Source: CAZDET01 sp964504335 (GTDB taxonomy: Bacteria > Bacteroidota > Bacteroidia > Chitinophagales > Saprospiraceae). From it: DNA of 59,497 bases. A program made the translations under genes and the position numbers. Where the stretch lies: NCBI GenBank assembly GCA_964504335.1, contig CAZDET010000028.1:1-59497 (forward strand), in the 5' to 3' direction. This document shows, piece by piece, positions 33,305 through 40,427 of this stretch. The notes under the pieces are model-generated. The model was not told where the DNA came from and did not search any database. It saw only the letters and a program-made list of their open reading frames with translations. Within the stretch, counting starts at the first letter, position 1, and the number at the start of each line of letters is the position of its first letter.

Positions 33305-34075
33305 TTGTTGGATACTGGATATACCATAAAATTACCGCAGTTCGAAGGGCCCTTCGATTTGCTGCTCTTTTTCATCGAGCGCGACGAACTCGATATTTAC
33401 GATATTCCCATCGCGAAGGTAACCAACGACTTTCTGGCCTACATCCGCCAGATGGAGGAGATGAACATCGACCTGGCCAGCGAATTCGTGCTAGTAGCCG
33501 CCACGCTCTGCCGCATTAAGGCAAAAATGCTCATCCCCCGCAAACCCATCGACGAAGAGGGGAATGAAATCGATCCGCGCGAGGAGCTGGTATCCCGCCT
33601 GCTGGAATACAAGCGCTACAAGAGCGTGCTGGAGGAAATGCGCGAATTGGAACGCGATCGCTCCCTGCGCCTGCATCGGGGCAATGCCGTGGAAGAACTT
33701 CGCACCATTGCCGAACGGGCGCTCGTAGATTCGGAGTTGGAACACTTGAGTTTATTCAAGCTCCTGCAATCCTTCGAACGCCTCATGCAGCGCCTGGAAG
33801 ACCAGCAAAAGCAAATCCGCGTACACCAGATTTTGCAGTTCAGCTACACGATCGAAGAGCAACAGCAGCAGGTTTTCCAGGTTATCCGCGACAGCCGGCG
33901 GCAGGGCCGGCGGGCCGGGTTTGAGGCCGTTTTCGGGCATTGCCGCAACCGAGTGCACGCTATTGTAACCTTTCTGGCGCTGCTCGAACTACTCAATTTG
34001 CAGCAATTGCGAATCGTAACCGGGGAAGGGCTCAATACCTTTTGGCTGGAAGAACCCGGCGAAGAAGAGGAATAA
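33305..34075 (+). CDS. scpA: Segregation and condensation protein A
   Basis: ScpA is the kleisin of the SMC-ScpAB condensin complex that organises and separates chromosomes. The protein starts with the kleisin motif YTIKLPQFEGPFDLLLFFIERDELDI (split here: YTIKLPQFEGP then FDLLLFFIE), has ASEFVLVAATLCRIKAKML in the N-terminal SMC-binding part, and ends with the C-terminal winged helix (VTFLALLELLNLQQLRIV). TTG at 33305 or 33308 is the probable start, 256 or 255 aa; the frame extends upstream to 33206 but past the promoter. scpB is not adjacent. Confidence 0.93.
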   Translation: MLDTGYTIKLPQFEGPFDLLLFFIERDELDIYDIPIAKVTNDFLAYIRQMEEMNIDLASEFVLVAATLCRIKAKMLIPRKPIDEEGNEIDPREELVSRLLEYKRYKSVLEEMRELERDRSLRLHRGNAVEELRTIAERALVDSELEHLSLFKLLQSFERLMQRLEDQQKQIRVHQILQFSYTIEEQQQQVFQVIRDSRRQGRRAGFEAVFGHCRNRVHAIVTFLALLELLNLQQLRIVTGEGLNTFWLEEPGEEEE

Positions 34076-34107
34076 AAAAAGGCTATGCAACACGGGGCCG
34101 CACAGCC
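34074..34107 (-). terminator. Terminator for the CBS-DUF5682 operon
   Basis: On the minus strand GGCTGTGC (34107-34100) pairs with GCATAGCC (34088-34081) apart from one mismatch, and a run of seven T (34080-34074) follows. It lies 110 bases beyond the DUF5682 stop and overlaps the last bases of scpA. Confidence 0.6.
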
Positions 34108-34216
34108 GGAAAAGGGCTACAGTATAGGATTTTTGCTCTTTCAATTCAAAGAACGGGATTTGATGTAAACTGTAAATTAAGTCGCCTTTAAAGAAACGAG
34201 AAGCTCCGATTCCGGA

Positions 34217-36466
34217 CTAATCAATCCATTTCCGTAATCTTCCCACAAGCGACTCTTCAGAATAGATGGGCGTACGGGTAACCGATTCATCGGGTACGGC
34301 CGCCGGCGCTTCGCTTCCACCTTTCCGGACCAGGTCGAGCATCTTCTGACGGTGGGCCGGTGCAAAATCGGCAAACGAACGGCGCAGCATCGGCAGCACC
34401 TCGATAAATTGAGTTGCGTCCAGTTGATTCACCCACCCACTCACCAATTGCCACAGCGGAGTATGGTACAACAGAATCAAGCCACTTCCCGACAGAAACC
34501 CTTCTATCCAGTGGGCCCGAAAGGGCGTATCGTTGCCGGCCGACAGGGCGTAGGCCAGGCGCGTTCGGGTGCTAGGAAGGGGTAGGGCGTCGCGGTCGAA
34601 CAACAGCCGCGTGGCCGTTCCCTGAATCAATGGATGTACCGCTTGGGATTCGGATAAATCGGAAAGCAATTGCACCCAAATCGCCGTATGCTGGCTTATC
34701 TCAAGTGCTTGCAGCCCCCCGTTTATCCGCAGCAGAAGGTCGCGCAACGACTGGGCGACGTCCAGTTGGATATCGCTTGCGGTAGCGGGTAACCCGACCG
34801 CTACTCGGGGGAGTAATTCCTCAAACAGTAGCAGTAGACCAGTGACGTCCGTTTGGCGCGTATCTCCGTATTGAATGATGCGCAGCAATTCCGGAAACGT
34901 ACTTAACAATGCCATCGTATCCTGCGACAGTGCCGCGCGATCCTGCAGCAGGGCCGTAAGATCGGATGCAAGCCCGACCAGATTGGCTTGAAGGCTTTCG
35001 AGGATGCGCTGCGCCAGCTTTTCCAGCTCCTGAACTTCCTCCATCCGGGCCATTGTGTAGTGGCGGGTGGCATCTGCCACACTATTTCCGTACACGGCGC
35101 GCTCTACGAGCAGTAGACTAAACAAAGGTTGCCAGTGGAGAAACCAGATTTCCCAGAAGCTTCCGAGGTCGTTGGGCCCACTTTCTTCGGGTTTTCCCCA
35201 CGGAATGTCCAGCAGGCGCAGGCGGTGCAGGAGGAAGCTTTTGGCCCGGTCGTTTTCGTTGCGCAAATCCAGCCCGCCGCGGGCGCGTTTCTTGGTGGCT
35301 TTGAGGTACTGCTCTTCGGTGTTTTCCCAATATTTCTGAAGCCGGGTGGTGCGCAATTGCCGGTTGAGGTCTTCGATAAGCGGAATACCGGCGACCGTAG
35401 CGGGGATCTTACCGACATTCGTGCCGATGACTGCCTGCCGGCGGATGAGCGCCAGGCGCTCCCGGTGCCCCTGGGCGATGGTAGCCAGGGCCGCCTGTTC
35501 GAGTTCGTCGGTTCCGGGGAGCGAAAATCGCCGCAATGCGCTGAGGGCCTGCGCAAGGCGGAGCCCTTCCTGGGCGTGGGCAGGAGAGGCATCGAAGCCT
35601 TCGGAGCGGAGCAGGTGCGTAACGGTAACCATCCAGCGAGCGGCTGCCCGGTCGTGGTGTTGGTAGAGCAATTCGTACCAGGCCGGCGAAAGGACACCCG
35701 CCCGGTAGCCGCTTTCCACGGCAATTTGTTCGTAGCTCCAGGGAATCCAGGCGGCGCGGGTGCGCACCTTGGGCAGCTTTTTCAGCAATTGTTGGTCGCG
35801 CTGCACGGGAAAGGCCGCCACGTCTTCCAACGGCGGAACGTGGTAGGCACCGCACACAACTGCCAATCGCTGCTTGCCGTCGCGGATGGCTTTGCGTATA
35901 CATTTCCGCATGTGGGCCTCCCGCCGCAGGGAGTCTGGCGACTCCTCTTCGCGGGCCGAGCGCATTTCCCGCATGAGTTCGCCAATGCTTTCAAATACCT
36001 TCAAGTCGTCCGATTCGCGCTCGAAGGTAGCGTCCCACCAGCGTTCTACATCCTCGTAGCCGGCCAGCTCGGCCAGGACTTGGAGTGGATCGCGGCTCGT
36101 TTGCGATCGCCTGGACGGTTCCTTCGCATCCGCAAGCGCAATGGTATGCGCAGCGGGCAAGTCCATGCAGCGAAGTTCGGTCTGGGTGCGCAGGCACCAG
36201 CGGATGGCCTGCCATTCGGGCGAAAAAACGGTGAAGGGAAAAGCGCTGAGTCGGTTGATATCGGATTGGTCGTACTGGACGAGGGCAACCGGCGGCTCGA
36301 ACCCCTCCTGATCGATTTTGTGGAGTTCCGTCTGGGCGTCCAGGGGCGCTTCGAGCAGCAGGCAATCGGGTGCCCATTGCTGCAGGGCCCGCTCGAGCCG
36401 GCGCGTCGAACCCGGGCCGTGGTGGCGAATGCCGAAAACGCGAATCGCCGCCCGGGACTTAGACAT
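34217..36466 (-). CDS. DUF5682-type protein with an EreA/ChaN/TraB-like N-domain
   Basis: A 749-aa protein without signal or membrane segments. The first 210 residues have the motif order of the EreA/ChaN/TraB-TIKI superfamily: FGIRHHGPGSTRRLERAL (His15, His16), LLLEAP (Glu39), REAHMRKCI near 182, and VVCGAYH (His209). The remaining 540 residues are helical and unrecognised. It resembles DUF5682 (YehM-like) proteins, which usually occur with a MoxR ATPase, a VWA protein and a SWIM zinc-finger protein. None of these is in the window. It overlaps the CBS gene upstream by 8 bases. Family assignment is from memory of conserved motifs. Confidence 0.7.
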   Translation of the reverse strand: MSKSRAAIRVFGIRHHGPGSTRRLERALQQWAPDCLLLEAPLDAQTELHKIDQEGFEPPVALVQYDQSDINRLSAFPFTVFSPEWQAIRWCLRTQTELRCMDLPAAHTIALADAKEPSRRSQTSRDPLQVLAELAGYEDVERWWDATFERESDDLKVFESIGELMREMRSAREEESPDSLRREAHMRKCIRKAIRDGKQRLAVVCGAYHVPPLEDVAAFPVQRDQQLLKKLPKVRTRAAWIPWSYEQIAVESGYRAGVLSPAWYELLYQHHDRAAARWMVTVTHLLRSEGFDASPAHAQEGLRLAQALSALRRFSLPGTDELEQAALATIAQGHRERLALIRRQAVIGTNVGKIPATVAGIPLIEDLNRQLRTTRLQKYWENTEEQYLKATKKRARGGLDLRNENDRAKSFLLHRLRLLDIPWGKPEESGPNDLGSFWEIWFLHWQPLFSLLLVERAVYGNSVADATRHYTMARMEEVQELEKLAQRILESLQANLVGLASDLTALLQDRAALSQDTMALLSTFPELLRIIQYGDTRQTDVTGLLLLFEELLPRVAVGLPATASDIQLDVAQSLRDLLLRINGGLQALEISQHTAIWVQLLSDLSESQAVHPLIQGTATRLLFDRDALPLPSTRTRLAYALSAGNDTPFRAHWIEGFLSGSGLILLYHTPLWQLVSGWVNQLDATQFIEVLPMLRRSFADFAPAHRQKMLDLVRKGGSEAPAAVPDESVTRTPIYSEESLVGRLRKWID

Positions 36467-37124
36467 TCAAGTAATTCATCAGGGCATCGTATCGCTCGCG
36501 GAGGGTATCCGTGTAGTTGCTCTCGCTGAAGGAAGCCTTAATCTGATAGTCGAAACGCTGGAAGGTAGCCAGAATGGCACTGATGTTTTGGGTATTGATT
36601 TTGAGGGTAATATCGATGCGGGAAGACTCGGCGTAGGTCGTTACGAAGGTGCTGAGGATGACGGCATTTTCCGATTCTACCAGCCGGCTGATTTCCGACA
36701 GGCTGTAATCCTGGCGCCCCATTTCGAGCACGATGATGCTGCCGGGATCGCGGAAAGAACCGCTATTTGCGAAAAAGCGCAGAAGATCCTCCAGCGTAAT
36801 AAGGCCGATATAGGAGTGGCTATCGTCTACTACCGGGATAACCGTCAGGTTGTTTTCCGCCAGCAGGCGCATTACTTCGTAAAGATGGGCCCGCGCGCTG
36901 ACGTAAGGTTGGTGAATCGATAACTTGTAAGAGCCGACGGGCTCTTCCACATCCATGTCGAGAATATCCTCTTCCGACACGAGCCCGAGTAGCTGCTCGT
37001 TGTTAACGATGGGAAGATGACGCACAAAGAACTCGTTCATTATGCTCAGGGCTTCCTCGCCGGTATCGGAGGTACGCAGAGGCACGATCACATCGGAGAT
37101 GAGATTTTCCGCAATCATAAACAC
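36459..37124 (-). CDS. CBS-pair protein with an ACT-like C-terminus
   Basis: A 221-aa cytoplasmic protein. Residues 1-135 form two CBS motifs (DTGEEALSIMNEFFVRHLPIV and LLAENNLTVIPVVDDSHSYIG) that usually bind adenosine nucleotides. Residues 140-215 look like an ACT-type ligand domain (GSIIVLEMGRQDYSLSEISRLVES). Such CBS/ACT proteins act as small-molecule sensors, but the partner is not known. Its end overlaps the start of the DUF5682 gene, so the two are probably co-expressed and may act together. Confidence 0.85.
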   Translation of the reverse strand: MFMIAENLISDVIVPLRTSDTGEEALSIMNEFFVRHLPIVNNEQLLGLVSEEDILDMDVEEPVGSYKLSIHQPYVSARAHLYEVMRLLAENNLTVIPVVDDSHSYIGLITLEDLLRFFANSGSFRDPGSIIVLEMGRQDYSLSEISRLVESENAVILSTFVTTYAESSRIDITLKINTQNISAILATFQRFDYQIKASFSESNYTDTLRERYDALMNYLNV

Positions 37125-37155
37125 TTTACTTACCGAATGATAAAAATGTCGAGTG

Positions 37156-37995
37156 CTAGCCCAACAGCCGTTTCTTCTGTGCTGTGAACTCCTCCTCGGT
37201 TAGCAGCCCCTTCTCGCGAAGGTCGCCCAACCGCTGGAGTTGTTCGAGCAGCTCCGTTGAAAACGTTTGATTCTCGCCGGCGGGTGCTTGTGATTGGCTC
37301 AGGAGATCCTCCTTCGGCGCTTCAAGCTGGGGAGTTAAGCGGAATCCATTCTGCTCGAATTGCTCGAATTCCGGTTGAATACGCAAGAAAGCAAGAGCAT
37401 CGTGCGTCTTGATGCGCTGAAGGTCATCAAAGCCATTTGCCACGGCTCGGTCGAGGTGATAAAAACTCTTATCCTTGTTTTCGATCAGGGAGTAGGCACA
37501 CGCCAGATTAAAGTGAGAAGCCACGTCCTTGGCGTCTATTTCCAGGGACTTTTCAAAATCGGCGATGGCCCCTTCGTAATCGAAATCTCTAAACTTAGAG
37601 ATGCCGCTCTGGCGATAGGGGTTGTATTGCCTGGCCGGTTCCGGACGTGGAGGGGGGGGCGTTGCAGCAGATTTGGAGGTCTTGGCCGTGGGGCGACGGC
37701 GGCGATAGGGATCCTCATCGCGCTCCACCCGGCGTCGTTCCCGTTCGTAGCGAGCCCGATGGCGCTCGTAGCGCTCGTAATCGCGGTCGGTATAGAACTC
37801 CTTGTTGAATTTTCGGTCAAACTCCTCCTGATCCATACTCAAAAAAACGAGCGCATCGATGATGCCGATAAACCAGGAGATGTAGAAAAAAAACAAGTAG
37901 AGAATGCCCAATCCGATCTGCCCGAGGTAGAAACGGTGTACACCGAGTCCTCCAAAGAACAATCCTAAGATACCAGCTAGATTCTTATCCTTCAT
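37156..37995 (-). CDS. TM2 - TPR - SHOCT domain protein
   Basis: The ATG at 37995 gives a 279-aa protein. It starts with a TM2 domain (KNLAGILGLFFGGLGVHRFYLGQ, two membrane helices, residues 4-55), then a very charged segment rich in Arg, Glu and Tyr (about 68-110), a Pro-rich linker, TPR-like repeats (about 130-215, YEGAIADFEKSLEIDAKDVA), and a C-terminal SHOCT motif (LQRLGDLREKGLLTEEEF). The parts suggest a membrane-bound scaffold. The function is unknown. Confidence 0.85.
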   Translation of the reverse strand: MKDKNLAGILGLFFGGLGVHRFYLGQIGLGILYLFFFYISWFIGIIDALVFLSMDQEEFDRKFNKEFYTDRDYERYERHRARYERERRRVERDEDPYRRRRPTAKTSKSAATPPPPRPEPARQYNPYRQSGISKFRDFDYEGAIADFEKSLEIDAKDVASHFNLACAYSLIENKDKSFYHLDRAVANGFDDLQRIKTHDALAFLRIQPEFEQFEQNGFRLTPQLEAPKEDLLSQSQAPAGENQTFSTELLEQLQRLGDLREKGLLTEEEFTAQKKRLLG

Positions 37996-38125
37996 ATGTG
38001 ATTTCCGTAATGCTACCCGGAACAATTCGGGTGAGCGCCACTCTCAGTAGTACGCCTAAGCTAATTAATAAGTTTTCGCTCTGTTTGTTTTGATCGACTA
38101 ATCCAGGATGCTGCCGGACCAATCT

Positions 38126-39379
38126 TCAGTCACACGGATTAGCCGTCTCGTAAAATTGGCAGGTGAGTACCGTAAAATCGTCGGGATAAGACTGCTCGCC
38201 CCGGAATGCGTCGATGGCCGTCAACAATTCGCGATTAAATTCGACCGCCGATTTATCTGCGTGCTGGCGGGCAAAGTCCGTAAGAATATCTTCGTCGAAG
38301 TAATCGCCGCCGTCGTTTTGGATATCCGACAACCCATCTGTATAAGCCAGAACAGTTACTTTGCCATCCAGGATCACACTTCCTACTTCAATTTCCGGCA
38401 GCTGCTTAAAGGATCCTAGTATGGTGCTGCCTTTTTTCAAAAACCTGACACCCTCCTGGCAGATCAGTAACGGGGGGTTGTGGCCCGCATTCACATAACG
38501 CAGTTCTCGGGAAGATATGTCGTATTTGGCAATAAAGAATGTAATGAAGCGGTCACCTCCTGTAATTCGGTTAACCGAATCGTTGAGTTCGGCCACAAAT
38601 TCATCCAGCTCGATCTGCTTGCTGATGAGGGTGTGGAAATTGGCCTGAAAATTGGCCATTAGGAGGGCCGCGGAAACGCCCTTTCCGGAAAAGTCGCCGA
38701 TGCAAAAGACGATTTTTCCGTCTTCGAATTCAAGAAAGTCAAAGTAATCACCTCCTACCCCAAAGTGCGGCTGGTAGATGCTCGACAGGGCGTAGCAGTC
38801 TTTGGTAGGAAGGCTTTCGGGAATGAGCAGGCGCTGTACTTCGATGGCCAGGTCCATTTCGCGCTTGAGGCGCTCCTGTTCGAGCTGCCGCTTGAAGAGG
38901 CGCTTGTTTTCGATCGCCACCGCAATGATATTCGTGATGGTGGTGATAAACTGCACGCGCTCGTACATGTCTTCATCTTCTCCAAACCCGCCGATGAACA
39001 CATAGGCAATGGGATGCTCTTTGTGCAATACCGGAATGACCAGATCGAAGTGGTTGAGGAAGGGGTGGTCGACGGCCTCGAGATTGACGAGCTGGGTGAA
39101 GTTTTTCAGCTCTTCGGCAATGTCCACACGGCGCTGGTCGCCCTCCAGCCCCAGATGGGCGGCGCAGTACCATTGCCCCACCTCTTCGCGGCGCACGTAG
39201 AGGGCCATGCGCTCGACGCCCAGTTCCCAGGCAAGAAACGATTGGTACATGCCAAAGAGGTCCCGGGCCGACACATTGTTGTTGATGGCCTGGGTAATGT
39301 TGAGCAGCCGGTTGACTTGCAGCTGCCGCAAATTGAGCTCGCGCTCCAGTTGCTCCACGCGGGAGAAGAGCTGACGCAT
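38126..39379 (-). CDS. GAF - PP2C (SpoIIE-type) serine phosphatase
   Basis: A 417-aa cytoplasmic regulator: an N-terminal coiled coil (residues 1-30), a GAF sensor domain (about 35-175), a second short coiled coil, and an RsbU/SpoIIE-type PP2C phosphatase (about 200-410). Metal-binding Asp motifs are visible in GVGGDYFDFLEF, CIGDFSGKGVSAALLMA and VLAYTDGLSD, then YPDDFTVL. Such enzymes dephosphorylate anti-sigma antagonists in partner switching, but no STAS or HATPase partner is adjacent. It is divergent from prsW and has its own -7 element. Confidence 0.92.
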   Translation of the reverse strand: MRQLFSRVEQLERELNLRQLQVNRLLNITQAINNNVSARDLFGMYQSFLAWELGVERMALYVRREEVGQWYCAAHLGLEGDQRRVDIAEELKNFTQLVNLEAVDHPFLNHFDLVIPVLHKEHPIAYVFIGGFGEDEDMYERVQFITTITNIIAVAIENKRLFKRQLEQERLKREMDLAIEVQRLLIPESLPTKDCYALSSIYQPHFGVGGDYFDFLEFEDGKIVFCIGDFSGKGVSAALLMANFQANFHTLISKQIELDEFVAELNDSVNRITGGDRFITFFIAKYDISSRELRYVNAGHNPPLLICQEGVRFLKKGSTILGSFKQLPEIEVGSVILDGKVTVLAYTDGLSDIQNDGGDYFDEDILTDFARQHADKSAVEFNRELLTAIDAFRGEQSYPDDFTVLTCQFYETANPCD

Positions 39380-39413
39380 ATCGATCGAATGGTATCCTAC
39401 TTTGGCAATTGCT

Positions 39414-39421
39414 CAAATATA
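39414..39421 (-). promoter_or_regulatory. -7 promoter element for the GAF-PP2C gene
   Basis: On the minus strand TATATTTG (39421-39414) matches TAnnTTTG, 35 bases before the start codon at 39379. No clear -33 TTG is seen. Confidence 0.45.
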
Positions 39422-39532
39422 GTAAAAAGCAAAGTAGACCCCTTTTCTGCTCGGCGAGCTGCCGGATAATATCGACCCCCGGAGGCAGATTTTGTACAAA
39501 TGGGAGCGCAATTTGGTATTTTCGTTTTACTT

Positions 39533-40219
39533 ATGAGTATCCTAGAGACGGGGTCGATGGTGCTGGCAATCGGTGCGCCCGTGGCCGTTGCCTACTTTAT
39601 ATACCGCTCGGACCGGTGGGAGCCCGAGGGGCGTATCCCCGTGCTGAGTTGCTGGCTGCTCGGTATGGGGGTGTGCTACCTGGCATTGCAGCTCGAGGAT
39701 GTGCTCATCTCCTTCCTGTCCGTCTATCCGGGGTGGAGCTGGAAGGTGACGGTCGTATTGATTGGGTCGGCGCTCATCGAAGAGGGGCTCAAATTTCTGA
39801 TTCTCTGGCTGTATCCGTATCAGCGGGCGTTTTTCAACGAACCGATGGATGGCATCGTGTACGCAGTGATGATCGCAATGGGTTTTGCGGCCCTGGAAAA
39901 CGCCTGGTATGCGATGTACGAAGATCTCTCGGTTACCATTTGGCGATCGCTCACCGCCGTGCCGGCGCACGCGGTGTTTGCCATTTTTCAGGGATACTAC
40001 GCCGGCCGGGCCCGCTTCGAGCCGAAGCGCCGCGGGCGCTTGCTTGCCCTGGCATTGCTGACGGCGGCCCTGCTGCACGGAGGTTACAACTTCCTGGTGG
40101 GACAAGCTGCCTACCGCTGGCTGCTCCTGCTGGCGGCACCCCTGATTGCCCTCACTATTTGGCTGGCTTCCGACTTGTTGCGCCGCCACCAGGAGGATTC
40201 GCCCTTCCGGCCGGACTAA
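39533..40219 (+). CDS. PrsW-family glutamic intramembrane protease
   Basis: A 228-aa membrane protein with about seven or eight helices. PrsW hallmarks are present: ALIEEGLKFLILW with the EExxK motif, FAALENAWYAMYE, AVPAHAVFAIFQGYYAG and LHGGYNF, where the Glu and His residues form the active site. PrsW in Bacillus starts cleavage of an anti-sigma factor; no anti-sigma gene is nearby here. An upstream ATG at 39500 is also in frame, but a -7-like TATTTTCG at 39517-39524 lies after it and the family normally begins as at 39533. Confidence 0.88.
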   Translation: MSILETGSMVLAIGAPVAVAYFIYRSDRWEPEGRIPVLSCWLLGMGVCYLALQLEDVLISFLSVYPGWSWKVTVVLIGSALIEEGLKFLILWLYPYQRAFFNEPMDGIVYAVMIAMGFAALENAWYAMYEDLSVTIWRSLTAVPAHAVFAIFQGYYAGRARFEPKRRGRLLALALLTAALLHGGYNFLVGQAAYRWLLLLAAPLIALTIWLASDLLRRHQEDSPFRPD

Positions 40220-40427
40220 AATCGGTTTCTAAATTTACCCGAGGCCACTTATTTTGTGGTGCCTTACAACTCAGGTTCCACGCACGCAGATCCTTATCTT
40301 ACGGAAGGGTACCCGGGCGCTGCCGAACACCAGAAGGCCGGCACCTGAGGATACCCTACGTTGCTTGCAGGAAGCCCTTCACTTGGTTGGGCAATCTTTC
40401 GCCACCCTACACTCAATACCGTACATT

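Noticed and set aside
34084..34167. 27-codon ORF after scpA
   Set aside because: It lies over the terminator hairpin and has no recognisable start signal or composition.
35129..36529. 466-residue plus-strand ORF
   Set aside because: Mirror of the DUF5682 gene in a GC-rich third-position context; no domain visible.
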